This document shows, piece after piece, positions 17,916-26,678 of a DNA stretch of 64,000 nucleotides (the first letter of the stretch is position 1; the number at the start of each line of letters is the position of its first letter). The notes beneath the pieces were generated by a model. The model had not been told where the DNA came from. It made no database searches and saw only the letters and a list, made by a program, of their open reading frames with translations. Origin of the DNA: JBKQVT01 sp963804825 (GTDB lineage: Bacteria; Planctomycetota; Planctomycetia; Pirellulales; Thermoguttaceae); assembly GCA_963804825.1 (NCBI GenBank), contig CAWDRV010000003.1, forward strand, positions 1,736,001 to 1,800,000, read 5' to 3'. A program made the translations under genes and the position numbers.

Positions 17916-18554
17916 TTACTCTGCCGCGGCGGCGGCGCGGCCAAGCTCGAGGCCCTTCTGGAGAATCCGCTCGTTCACGGCCAGCATCGCCGGATCCTTC
18001 TTGCCGAGCACGTCGGTCAACAGGCCGCGGAGTTGCTCCTGGCTCTCCAGCCCGAGCAACCCGGCGCAAAGACCCAAGACCAGCAGGTTCGCCGAGCGCA
18101 GACTGCCCATGTCCGAGGCGATCTTGGTCAACGGAAGCGCGACGATCTTCACGCCGGGGTGTTTTCCGACCGCGGGGACCAGCGAGGAGTTGACCACCAG
18201 CGTCGAGCCCTTCCGGAGCAGCGGCCAAAACGCCCGATACGACGGCTCGTTCATCGCCACCACGATCGTGGCGTCCTCGACGATGGGCGAGCCGATCTGC
18301 CGATGACCGATCTTGACGTGGCAATGGGCGGTGCCGCCGCGGACCTCGGCGCCGTAGGCGGGAATGTACGTGGCGTTCCAGCCCTCGCCGACGGCCGCCT
18401 GGGCCAGCATCTTTCCGGTCAAGATCACGCCTTGGCCGCCGGTGCCGGCCAGCAGGATTTCCCGGGTGGCCTCGGCGGGCTTGGATCGCCCGCCGCCGGC
18501 GGCGCCCTTGCGACGGGCCTGCGCGGGGCTGCGTTTACGTGGCTGGGTGGGCAC
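17916..18554 (-). CDS. 2-oxoacid:ferredoxin oxidoreductase, gamma subunit
   Basis: 212 residues. After a basic N-terminal extension, ILLAGTGGQGVILTGKMLAQA and YIPAYGAEVRGGTAHCHVKI are the classic gamma-subunit motifs of pyruvate/2-oxoacid ferredoxin oxidoreductases. It overlaps the end of the beta-subunit gene by 20 bp and is the last gene of the ilvN-ptb-buk-ferredoxin-alpha-beta-gamma cluster. The substrate is judged from the alpha subunit (branched-chain 2-oxoacids), not from this subunit. Confidence 0.88.
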   Translation of the reverse strand: MPTQPRKRSPAQARRKGAAGGGRSKPAEATREILLAGTGGQGVILTGKMLAQAAVGEGWNATYIPAYGAEVRGGTAHCHVKIGHRQIGSPIVEDATIVVAMNEPSYRAFWPLLRKGSTLVVNSSLVPAVGKHPGVKIVALPLTKIASDMGSLRSANLLVLGLCAGLLGLESQEQLRGLLTDVLGKKDPAMLAVNERILQKGLELGRAAAAAE

Positions 18555-19308
18555 TTGCCGCCTCCTTGTCCTTGAAGACGCCCAACGGGAAGCTCTGGAC
18601 CATCCACTCGTCGACGGCGGCCATCGCTCGGACCGGCGAAAGCCGCCAGTACGTGGGGCAGGGCGAAAGCACTTCGACCAGGCTGAAACCCTTGCCCTCC
18701 AGTTGACGCCCGAAGGCCGTGATGATCGCCTGCCGCGCCTTGCGGACCGCGGCCGGCTTGTTGACGGTGACGCGGGCGATGTAGCTGGGGCCGTCCAGCG
18801 CGCTGAGCATTTCGCAGACCTTGATCGGGCCGCCCTCGGTTTGCACCGAGCGACCGGCGGGCGTGGTCGCGGTCTTTTGGCCCAGCACCGTCGTGGGGGC
18901 CATCTGTCCGCCGGTCATGCCGTAGACGGCGTTGTTGACGAAGACGACCGAGATGTTTTCGCCGCGATTGGCCGCGTGGACGATCTCGGCGGTGCCGATG
19001 GCGGCCAGGTCGCCGTCGCCCTGGTAGGTCATGACGAACAGGTCCGGCCTTGCCCGCTTCAAGCCGGTGGCCACGGCGGGTGCCCGGCCGTGGGCGGCCT
19101 CCGACATGTCGATGGCGAGGTACTTGTAGGCGAGCACCGAGCAGCCGACCGGGGCCACGCACACCGTCCGATCGCGGATGCCGAAATGCTCGATCGCCTC
19201 GGCCACCAGTCGATGCGCCAGGCCGTGGCCGCAGCCGGGACAATAGTGCGTGATGTTCGGCCCCAGCACGGGCGACCGGGCGAATATTTTCGTTTCGATC
19301 CCGCTCAT
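18535..19308 (-). CDS. 2-oxoacid:ferredoxin oxidoreductase, beta (TPP-binding) subunit
   Basis: 257 residues starting MSGIETKIFARSPVLGPN. It carries YCPGCGHGLAHRLVAEAIE (Fe-S and TPP-site region), CVAPVGCSVLAYKY, HGRAPAVATGLKRARPD and the thiamine-diphosphate/Mg motif QGDGDLAAIGTAEIVHAANR...NNAVYGMTGGQ. It binds TPP and forms the active site with the alpha subunit. A 224-bp gap containing a repeat element separates it from the alpha gene upstream. Confidence 0.92.
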   Translation of the reverse strand: MSGIETKIFARSPVLGPNITHYCPGCGHGLAHRLVAEAIEHFGIRDRTVCVAPVGCSVLAYKYLAIDMSEAAHGRAPAVATGLKRARPDLFVMTYQGDGDLAAIGTAEIVHAANRGENISVVFVNNAVYGMTGGQMAPTTVLGQKTATTPAGRSVQTEGGPIKVCEMLSALDGPSYIARVTVNKPAAVRKARQAIITAFGRQLEGKGFSLVEVLSPCPTYWRLSPVRAMAAVDEWMVQSFPLGVFKDKEAASAHPAT

Positions 19309-19378
19309 CCGATTTTCCTTGCGAAGCAGCCGTCGTTCCGAAGGCACCCGGAGGGTACCCGGTCCCCCTGTTGTCTCA

Positions 19379-19530
19379 TAAGCGTTCACGCTACGGGCGG
19401 AGAAACCGCGGATTAACGCAGATAAACGCGGACAAGAATGGATTCAATCAACTGCGTTCATCCGCGTTCATCCGCAGTTTCCTCTCTTTGTCTTCCGACC
19501 TGTGAACGGTTACGTTGTTTCTTCGTCAAT
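19379..19530. repeat. Composite AACCGCGGAT palindrome, copy between alpha and beta genes
   Basis: About 150 bp: TAAGCGTTCAC, then inverted arms GAAACCGCGGATTAACGC ... GCGTTCATCCGCAGTTTC around GAATGGATTCAATCAACT, then a tail ending GTTTCTTCGTCAAT. A near-identical direct copy lies at 23617-23759. It interrupts the otherwise compact oxidoreductase cluster. Confidence 0.85.
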
Positions 19531-19532
19531 GC

Positions 19533-20602
19533 CTATCTGTTCTTCGGGCTTGGACTGCGCAGCAGTTTTCGCCCGAGGGCCACAAGCTCCTTGATCGAGG
19601 GCGACTCGCCGCCCATATATCCGACAAACTCGATCGGCAGCCGGCCGGCCGACGCCAACTGCACGTCCTGGATCAACTGGCCCGCGCTCAGCTCGACCAC
19701 GACGATCCGCTTGGCCTTTTTCAGGGCCGCCTGGAGCTTCTTGCCGGGGAACGGCCAGAGCGTGACGGGGCGGAACAGGCCGGCATTGAAGCCCTCGTCG
19801 CGCAGGATGTCGGCCGCTTCGCGGCACAGCCGCGCAAGGCGCCGTAGGCGACGAACACCAACTCGGCGTCGGCCGTTCGGTGCGACTCGCCGCGGGGCTC
19901 GCGGCGTTCGATCTGGCGATAGACCTTCTGCAGGTTCCGGTTGTGCTCGCCCAATTCGGACGGCGGAAGGCGCAAGGAGCAAAGGACGTGCGGCCCGCGA
20001 CCCTGGGCGCCGGTCAATGCCCAGGGCTTTTCGACCCGCTTCCTGGCGGGCGGGTCGCGCAGCTCGACCGGCTCCATCATCTGGCCCAATCGACCGTCGC
20101 TCAACACGAGGACCGGCGAGCGGTATTGATCGGCCAGGTCGAAGGCTTGGAAGGTGAAGTCGAGCATTTCCTGGACCGAGTCGGGCGCCAGGACGATGGT
20201 GTGATAGTCGCCGTTTCCGCCGCCGCGGGTGGCCTGGAAATAGTCGCCCTGGGCGGGGGCGATGTTGCCCAAGCCCGGACCGCCGCGCTGCACGTTGACG
20301 ATCACCGCCGGCAGTTGTGTGCCCGCCAGGTAGCTGATGCCCTCCTGCATCAAGGAGATGCCGGGGCTGGACGAGGTGGTCATGGCCCGCTTGCCGGCGG
20401 CGGCGGCGCCGTGGACCATGCTGACGGCCGCCAACTCGCTTTCCGATTGCAGGAAGACCCGGCCCAAGGGCGGCAGCCGGGCGGCCATGCCGGCGATGAT
20501 TTCGTTCTGCGGCGTAATCGGATAGCCGAAATAGCAATCCACGCCCGCTCGGATCGCGCCCTCGACCACCGCGTCGTTGCCGCTCATCAACACCTTGCTC
20601 AC
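19533..20602 (-). CDS. vorB: 2-oxoisovalerate-type ferredoxin oxidoreductase, alpha subunit (frameshifted)
   Basis: About 356 residues from a GTG that overlaps the ferredoxin stop (GTGA). MSKVLMSGNDAVVEGAIRAG, CYFGYPITPQNEI, SESELAAVSMVHGAAAAG and ISLMQEGISYLAGTQLPAV match the VorB-type alpha subunit of branched-chain 2-oxoacid oxidoreductases as I know it. Near 19838 the frame shifts by one; the remainder (REAADILRDEGFNAGLFRP ... FVGYMGGESPSIKEL) is intact in the next frame. The adjacent ptb and buk genes support a branched-chain acyl-CoA product. It could alternatively use 2-oxoglutarate (KorA). Confidence 0.82.
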
Positions 20603-20838
20603 GGCGAAACCTCTTTCTCCGCCTTTTCGGCCGCCGTCCGATAGACCTCGATGGCCGTGTCGGGACACATGATGGCGCAAAGCGCGCAGCCGGTGCATTC
20701 CGCCGCTTCGCGCATGCGCATCGGATAGACGCCGTACTGATTCAGCGTGTCGTGCTGCTCGATGCAGTTCTTCGGGCAGACCGAGATGCAGATCTCGCAG
20801 GCCTTGCACAATTCCGCGGCGATTTCGATTCGGGCCAT
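20599..20838 (-). CDS. 2Fe-type cluster 8Fe-8S ferredoxin-like delta subunit
   Basis: 79 residues starting MARIEIAAELC. Two [4Fe-4S] binding motifs are complete: CKACEICISVCPKNCIE and CTGCALCAIMCPDTAIE. It accepts electrons from the thiamine-bound intermediate as the delta subunit of the oxidoreductase. Its stop overlaps the alpha-subunit start, so translation is coupled. Both motifs are of the C-x2-C-x2-C-x3-C-P type, so the protein carries two 4Fe clusters, not a 2Fe cluster; read the call as a 2[4Fe-4S] ferredoxin. Confidence 0.92.
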   Translation of the reverse strand: MARIEIAAELCKACEICISVCPKNCIEQHDTLNQYGVYPMRMREAAECTGCALCAIMCPDTAIEVYRTAAEKAEKEVSP

Positions 20839-20881
20839 TTTCAATCAACTTTCACGATTCTGGGAGTTGGAGGCTCCGCGC

Positions 20882-20960
20882 GGGTGCCACTGCTGGCTTG
20901 TCCAGCAGTGTCGAAAGACCACTTGGGGCAACACTGCTGGACAAGCCAGCAGTGGCACCC
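20882..20960. repeat. GTGCCACTGCTGG palindromic element, copy 2
   Basis: 29-bp perfect outer arms (20882-20910 and 20932-20960) with 21 bp between. Each arm is itself a hairpin CACTGCTGG..CCAGCAGTG. It sits between buk and the ferredoxin gene and is the partner of the element at 6243-6307. Confidence 0.85.
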
Positions 20961-20996
20961 GTAGATCATAATGTCCCATTTGAGTGAAGCACTACA

Positions 20997-22100
20997 CTAG
21001 CGATACTCCTGCACCTTGATCTTTCCCGCCACGGCGGCTTGCGCCGAAGCGGCCAGGACGATCATCTCCTCGATTTCGGGGTAGACCATGAAGGGGGCGA
21101 CGAAGCCGGCATACTTGCGGATCAGGCCGACCAGCCGCTTCGAGCGGGCCATGCCCCCGGTGAGCACGACGGCTTTCACCCGGCCGGAAAGGACCGCGGC
21201 CGACGCCCCGACCCACTTGGCGATCTGGTAGGCCATCGCCTCGTAGACCTCGCCAGCACGGGCGTCGCCCCGGCGGATTCGCTTCTCGACCTGGCGGCAA
21301 TCGTTCGTGCCGAGATAGGCGTACAGGCCGCCGTGCCCCACGAGCATTTTCCACACCTCCGCGTGCGTGTGCTTGCCGGAAAAGCAGCAGGCCACCAGCG
21401 GGCCGGTGGGCAGCGAACCGCTGCGTTCGGGCGAGAAGGGGCCGTCGCCGTCCAGGGCGTCGTTCACGTCGACCACGCGGCCCTTGCGGTGCGCGCCGAT
21501 CGAAATGCCCCCGCCCATGTGAACCACGATGAAATTGACCTTGTCGTACGAGACGCCCAGTTCGCGGGCGGCCCGGCGGGCCGCGGCCCGCTGCGAAAGC
21601 GCGTGAAAACGGCTCCTCCGCTCGAACGCCGGATGGCCCGCGTAGCGGGCAAGCGGCCAGAACTCATCGACCACCACCGGATCGACGATGAAGGCCGGTG
21701 CGCCGCCTTTCTTGGCGATTTCGTGGGCCAGCGGCGCACCCAAGTTGGACGGGTGCTCGCCCCACTTGCCGCTCCGCAGGTCGCGCAGCATCCGGGCATT
21801 CACCCGATAGACGCCGCCGGCCAGCGGCTTGGTCAGCCCGCCGCGCCCGGCCACGGCCATGCAAGCCTCCAGATCCACGCCGATCTTGGCGAGAAATTGG
21901 AGCACGGCGTCACGCCGGAAGGCATACTGATCGGCCACGCGGGCGAAATGCGCCAACTCGTGCTTCGCGTGGTCGATCGTTTCCGAGGCCAGGCACTCGG
22001 CGCCGCGATAGACGGCCAGTTTGGTCAACGTCGAGCCGGGATTGACGACGATCACCAGGTCGCGTTTTTTCGCGTCCCGGCCGGTCCTGGTGCGGCTCAT
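20997..22100 (-). CDS. buk: Butyrate kinase family (branched-chain/short-chain fatty acid kinase)
   Basis: 367 residues. ASKHA-fold kinase that transfers phosphate from an acyl-phosphate to ADP. LVIVVNPGSTLTKLAVY is the phosphate-1 loop; VVHMGGGISIGAHRKGRVVDV, ALDGDGPFSPERSGSLP and VLTGGMARSK are characteristic of butyrate kinases. Its ATG overlaps the ptb stop (ATGA). Together with ptb it yields ATP from acyl-CoA. Confidence 0.93.
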   Translation of the reverse strand: MSRTRTGRDAKKRDLVIVVNPGSTLTKLAVYRGAECLASETIDHAKHELAHFARVADQYAFRRDAVLQFLAKIGVDLEACMAVAGRGGLTKPLAGGVYRVNARMLRDLRSGKWGEHPSNLGAPLAHEIAKKGGAPAFIVDPVVVDEFWPLARYAGHPAFERRSRFHALSQRAAARRAARELGVSYDKVNFIVVHMGGGISIGAHRKGRVVDVNDALDGDGPFSPERSGSLPTGPLVACCFSGKHTHAEVWKMLVGHGGLYAYLGTNDCRQVEKRIRRGDARAGEVYEAMAYQIAKWVGASAAVLSGRVKAVVLTGGMARSKRLVGLIRKYAGFVAPFMVYPEIEEMIVLAASAQAAVAGKIKVQEYR

Positions 22101-23026
22101 GGGGCGTCTCCGGCCAACACGACGTTCAGCGCGACCGTGTAGAGCCTCGTCAGGGAGGTGTCGGAACGGGAAGTCATCACCAGCGGCGTCTTGACGCCGA
22201 TCATCGCGTTGGCGACCTCGCGGCCGGCGAAATAGATCAGCGACTTGTAGAGGATGTTCGCCGAGTTGAGGTCGGGGCAAAGCAGGACGTTGGCGCAGCC
22301 GGCCACCGGCCCCTCGATGTGCTTGCACTGGGCCGCCTTGGCCGAGACGGCGATGTCCAACGCGTAGGGCCCGGCGACGTCGGCGTCGGCGATTTGGCCC
22401 GCTTCGCCCATCCTGGCCAGCACGGCGGCGTCGACCGTGGCGGGCATGTCCTTGGGGTTGATCTTCTCGATGGCCGCCAAGACCGCCACCTTCGGCCGCG
22501 CGAAGCCGAGCCGCTGGGCGACCCAAATCGCGTTGCGCAGCATATCGGCCTTCCGGGCCACGTCGGGACTGATGTTCACCGCGGGGTCCGACATGAACAG
22601 GAGCCGCTTCTCGGTGGGCGATTCGAACACGGTGATGTTGCTCAGCAGGCCGCCGCGGCCCAGTCCGTTCTCGCGGTCCAGAATCGCCCGCAGGATCACG
22701 TCCGTGTTCACCGCGCCCTTCATCAGGATATCGGCTTCGCCGGTGCGGCACATGGCCACGCCCCGGATCGCGGCCTGCTTCGGATCCGGCTCGTCGATCA
22801 CCTCGATGCCGCGGAGCGGCAGCTTGACGAGCCGGGCGGTCTCGACGATGCGCTGCTTGTCGCCGATCAGAATGGGGTTGACCAGGCGGTGGCGCAGGGC
22901 TTCGCCGAGGCACTTCAGGCCCTCGTCCGTCTCGGCCCCCGCCAGCACGAGCTTCTTCAGCCCGGCGCGCTTCTTGGCAAGAACAAGAATGTCGTCGAGC
23001 GAGCGAAGTCTTTTCGGGCGAGGCAT
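22097..23026 (-). CDS. ptb: Phosphate butyryltransferase family
   Basis: 309 residues from MPRPKRLRSLDDI; a second ATG 12 bp upstream is possible, but GAGG lies 6 nt before this one. Converts acyl-CoA plus phosphate to acyl-phosphate. Family phrases include ADILMKGAVNTDVILRAILD, LLSNITVFESP, LLFMSDPAVNISPD and GPYALDIAVS. It overlaps the 3' end of ilvN slightly and couples to buk. In this setting the likely substrate is isobutyryl- or isovaleryl-CoA made by the oxidoreductase; that is inference. Confidence 0.92.
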   Translation of the reverse strand: MPRPKRLRSLDDILVLAKKRAGLKKLVLAGAETDEGLKCLGEALRHRLVNPILIGDKQRIVETARLVKLPLRGIEVIDEPDPKQAAIRGVAMCRTGEADILMKGAVNTDVILRAILDRENGLGRGGLLSNITVFESPTEKRLLFMSDPAVNISPDVARKADMLRNAIWVAQRLGFARPKVAVLAAIEKINPKDMPATVDAAVLARMGEAGQIADADVAGPYALDIAVSAKAAQCKHIEGPVAGCANVLLCPDLNSANILYKSLIYFAGREVANAMIGVKTPLVMTSRSDTSLTRLYTVALNVVLAGDAP

Positions 23027-23027
23027 C

Positions 23028-23510
23028 TCACACCTCATCGCCCCGTTTCAACGCCACGCGCCCGCTCCGGGCCAGCGCGCGAATCCCGAAGGAATTCAAG
23101 GCGTTGATGAATCCGTCGACACGCTCCTCGTCGCCCGACATCTCGAACGTGATGGTCTGCCTCCCCATCGCGATCACCTGGGCGCCGAAGACCTCGGCCA
23201 TTTGCGTGAGCTGGTTGAGTTCCTCCGGCTGGAACTGGACCTTCACCAGGGCCATTTCCCGATCGAGGAACTCCTGACGCGAAAGGTCGTCGATCTCGAC
23301 CACGTCGCGAAGCTTCTTGATCAAAGCGGTGACCTCCCGGACTTCCTTGTCGTGGCCTTCGACGACGATCGTCAGCCGCGAGGCCTCGAACTGGTCGGTC
23401 TCGCTGACGGCGACGCTCTTGATGTTCACGTCGAACTTCTTGAACACCCCCACCACCTGCGCCAGGATTCCGGCGCGATTCTTCACCAACCCCGAAATGG
23501 TATGCTTCAA
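23028..23510 (-). CDS. ilvN: Acetolactate synthase small (regulatory) subunit
   Basis: 160 residues from a TTG that gives LKHTISGLVKNRAGILAQV, the usual ACT-domain start, with GGGGGG as Shine-Dalgarno; an ATG 24 bp upstream would add MASQGGCI and is less likely. ACT domain about 1-75 (KNRAGILAQVVGVFKKFDVNIKS in two parts, VAVSETDQFEASRLTIVV), then the ALS_ss C-terminal domain. It regulates valine/leucine/isoleucine synthesis. The catalytic subunit is not in the window. It heads the vor-ptb-buk cluster. Confidence 0.93.
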   Translation of the reverse strand: MKHTISGLVKNRAGILAQVVGVFKKFDVNIKSVAVSETDQFEASRLTIVVEGHDKEVREVTALIKKLRDVVEIDDLSRQEFLDREMALVKVQFQPEELNQLTQMAEVFGAQVIAMGRQTITFEMSGDEERVDGFINALNSFGIRALARSGRVALKRGDEV

Positions 23511-23616
23511 GATGCACCCCCCTTGTGAAGCCAAGTTTCAACGAACTTCTACTGATGATAAGATAGGGGAATCCTGGTTCGGCTGTCAAGCAGCGTCGCG
23601 AGGAAATTCCAGGGGG

Positions 23617-23759
23617 TAAGCGTTCACACTGCCGGCAGAGAAACCGCGGATTAACGCGGATAAACGTGGAAAGAATGGATTCAATCAACTGCGTTCATCC
23701 GCGTTTATCCGCGGTTTCCTCCCTTTTTCCTCCGACCTGTGACTTGTTTCTTCATCAAT
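23617..23759. repeat. Composite AACCGCGGAT palindrome, second copy
   Basis: Near-identical to 19379-19530 and in the same orientation: TAAGCGTTCAC, inverted GAAACCGCGGATTAACGC...GCGTTTATCCGCGGTTTC arms around GAATGGATTCAATCAACT, ending GTTTCTTCATCAAT. The last bases contain the stop codon of the ROK gene. Confidence 0.85.
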
Positions 23760-24783
23760 CCCTGCTGTGCGGCCGGGCCAAGCCGGCGGCCCCAAGGACC
23801 GCCGCATCGCCACCGAGAGCAGCAAATTCGATCGCGGTCCGCTCGGCCAACAACGGGAAGGCCCGCCGGCCGACCTCTTCGCGCAGTCGGGCAAGAAAGC
23901 GGCGGCCCAACGCCGACTCGGAACCGCCGAAGGTCATTTCCCCGCCCAACAATACGCCGTCCGGATCGACGGTGTGCATCACGCTGACGACGCCCGCGGC
24001 CAGATAGCGGGCCGTGTCCAGGACGATTTCCAGCGCGAGGGGGTCGTCGTCGGCGGCTTCCGCGGCCACAAGATCCGGAGACAGCGGCTCGCCGGCGGCC
24101 AGCCGCTTCGAGAGCGAACTCTTGCGGCCGGCGCGGAGCGCCTCGCGGGTCCGCTCGACCAGGGCCGCGGCGCTGGCATAGGCTTCAAGGTGTCCGCGCT
24201 GGCCGCAGTCGCATTGCCGGGCGTTTTCGGCACAGCAAATGACCATGTGGCCGCACTCGCTGCTCTGGATCGGTCGGCCCTTGGCGGCCAGGTCGCCGAT
24301 GACGATGCCGCTGCCCACGCCCGGTCCCAAGGTCAACAAGACCATGCTGCGGAACGATCGGCCGGCGCCGAGCCAAGATTCGCCGTAGGCCGCCGCATCG
24401 GCGTCGTTGACCAGCGTGACCGGCAACCCGCAGAAATGGCCCACGCGGTCGGCCAGCGGAAAGCGTTCCCACGGCCGCAGCCGCACCGCTTCGAGCAATG
24501 TCCTTCCCTCAGCGTCGATGACGCCGGGCAAACCGAGGCCCACGCGGACCACGGTCGAGGGCTTCACGCCCGCGCCCTCGACGACCTGGAGCACCGCCGC
24601 GCCGATCCGGCCCGCGACCGCTTCCGGCCCGGCCTCGATTTCCGTCGCCAGATCAAGCCAGGAGAGTGGCCGGCCTTGCCCGTCGATCAGACCGGCATGG
24701 ATTTTTGTCCCCGCAAGGACGACACCGACGAAAAAGGGCGGCTTGGCCTCGGACGGGGAAAGGAGTCTGCGTGTCTGGGTCAT
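23755..24783 (-). CDS. ROK family sugar kinase / glucokinase-like protein
   Basis: 342 residues. ATP-dependent sugar kinase fold of the ROK family. Visible: FVGVVLAGTKIHAGLIDGQG at the N-terminal phosphate loop, LGLPGVIDAEG, the catalytic LVNDADAAAYGE, GPGVGSGIVIGD and the zinc-site region CGHMVICCAENARQCDCGQRG. The N-terminal loop has AGT where DxGGT is usual. The substrate (glucose, N-acetylmannosamine or other) cannot be decided. A transcriptional-regulator role is unlikely because there is no helix-turn-helix domain. Confidence 0.88.
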   Translation of the reverse strand: MTQTRRLLSPSEAKPPFFVGVVLAGTKIHAGLIDGQGRPLSWLDLATEIEAGPEAVAGRIGAAVLQVVEGAGVKPSTVVRVGLGLPGVIDAEGRTLLEAVRLRPWERFPLADRVGHFCGLPVTLVNDADAAAYGESWLGAGRSFRSMVLLTLGPGVGSGIVIGDLAAKGRPIQSSECGHMVICCAENARQCDCGQRGHLEAYASAAALVERTREALRAGRKSSLSKRLAAGEPLSPDLVAAEAADDDPLALEIVLDTARYLAAGVVSVMHTVDPDGVLLGGEMTFGGSESALGRRFLARLREEVGRRAFPLLAERTAIEFAALGGDAAVLGAAGLARPHSRD

Positions 24784-25200
24784 AGCGGCCTCAACGTGAA
24801 ACGACGGAAACCCCCAGTATACGGGGTGTTGATATTCCGGGCAAGGGCGAGGGGGGAGGGATTGGGGATTGGAGAAAAGGATGAAGGCTGAAGGATGAAG
24901 GATGAAATGTGCGTCTGCGTACGCTTGCGGTTTCGCAGAAGCCGCTGCCCTGTCTCCAATCCCCAATCCCTCGGGGGGCCTTGTTTCTCGCAATACTTTC
25001 AACTCCAACCAGTGATTTTCCAGGTCCCGGGGCAAGAAAATCGCCAAGTTGCGATTGTGCCGATTGCACATTCTGGGGAGAATACGAAACCTTCACGCCC
25101 TGCCCACCACCCAACCACGAAATGGATTTCGCAGCCGATCGCTTGCGGCCCGGGGCGCCGCGGGGGACTAACGGCGATCGGCCGAACGAGGAGGGAACCG
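24784..25200. other. Repeat-rich gap without a gene
   Basis: 417 bp. It holds perfect 19-bp inverted arms GAGGGATTGGGGATTGGAG at 24856-24874 and 24954-24972, a run of GGATGAAGGCTGAAGGATG, and CGCTTGCGGTTTCGCA near 24922. No convincing reading frame is seen in the rest; the promoter of the thioredoxin-trypsin gene must lie here. Confidence 0.7.
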
Positions 25201-26632
25201 ATGGTTTCGTTGCCGGTCGTCTTGGCGGTCGCGGTCTTGTCTGGCGCGCCTGGCCGGACGGAAATGCTCGAGTTCTCGGCCACCCAATGGTGTCCCGCCT
25301 GCCGTGAAATGGAATCCACGGTCCGCGACCTGATCGGCATGGGGTATCCGGTCCGCCGGATCGACCTCGATCAGGACAGGGCATTGGCCGCGCGGTTCGG
25401 CGTGCAAAAGATTCCCTGCTTCATCATGTTGATCGACGGCGTCGAGGTCGATCGCGAAGTGGGGTTGACGAGTTTTGGCCGGCTGCAAGGGATGTGCGAG
25501 CAGGGCGGCCAAAGCGGTTGTCGCCCGGCCGTTGCCGTCGTCGCATTCGTCGCCGTTGCCGTCGCCGCCGGTTGCGGCCAAGGCGGTTGCCGTGCCGGCG
25601 CCGTCGCCGTCGGTGAAGGGGGCGGCGGTCAGCGACGCAACCTTGCTTGCCCAAAGCGTCCGGCTTCGCGTGGAAGACCCCGACGGCCGCTCCTGCGGAT
25701 CGGGGACCATCGTCGACGCCCGCGAGGGTCAGGCCCTGGTGCTCACCTGTGGACACATTTTCCGCGATTCCAAGGGGAAGGGGCCGATCGAGGTCGATCT
25801 GTTCGGTCCCGGGGGCGTGCAGCGGGTGGCCGGCCGACTGGTTTCCTATGATCCGGACAACGACGTGGGCCTGGTGAGCATCCGCCCGGCGGGCCAGGTG
25901 GCCGCGGCGCGCGTGGCCCCGGCGGGCTATCGCGTCGCCAAGGGCGAAGCGGTCGTCACGGTGGGCTGCAACAACGGCGCCGATCCGACCGTGTCGCACA
26001 GCCGCGTGCTTGCCGTCGATAAATTCCTCGGACCGCACAATCTGCAAGTCGAGGGCGAGCCGGTCGAGGGACGCAGCGGCGGCGGCGTCTTCTCCAGCGA
26101 CGGCATGGTCATCGGCATCTGCAATGCCGCCGACCGCAACGATCACGCCGCCTACTGCGACGCCTTGCTCACGCTCCAAGCGGAACTGGACCGGGCGAAA
26201 CTGGGCTTCGTTTACAAGGAGCCGTCGAAGGCGACGTGGTCGCCGGCCGCGCCGGCCGGTGCCGGTCCGTCGTCCGTGGCGGTGTCCACGGCGCCGCTGC
26301 TGCCATTGAAAGAGCCTGGCCGCGAGCCGGGCGCGGCCGCGAAGTTGGCCCCGGGCGAGCAAGCCGCGTTGGAGAAGATTCGCCAAGGGCGCAAGCGACG
26401 GGGCTGAAATCGTCGTCTACGTCATCCGCAACGGCAGCGACCCGGTCGCCAAGAACGACGTGCTCCGGCTGGACCACGTCTCGCCCGCCTTCCTCGAACA
26501 ACTTGCCGCGGAAAGCGGCCGGCACGAAACATCCCTGGAGGTCGGCCGCAGCGGAGGCCGATCTTGGAGTGGGACGCGACCGCCGGCTATCTCCACCGCG
26601 AACCCATTCCCGGCGCCGGCCAGGCGCCGTGA
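25201..26632 (+). CDS. Thioredoxin-trypsin fusion protein (three apparent frameshifts)
   Basis: A good GAGGAGGG precedes the ATG. Signal peptide about 1-20, then a thioredoxin-like domain with FSATQWCPACREMEST (CPAC active site) and VQKIPCFIMLIDG. After a Pro/Ala/Val linker, a trypsin-like serine protease domain follows: CGSGTIVDAREG...LVLTCGHIF (His), DNDVGLVSI (Asp) and EGRSGGGVFS (Ser). The tail VVYVIRNGSDP...LEWDATAGYLHREP follows. The frame changes near 25500, 26388 and 26545, the last two cancelling. Such fusions are known to me in planctomycetes. Exported; probable redox-linked protease. Confidence 0.75.
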
Positions 26633-26678
26633 TCGGCCGTCTTGTGGGCCCAGGTGTTTCGCAGCGCCGTCGCCCGCC

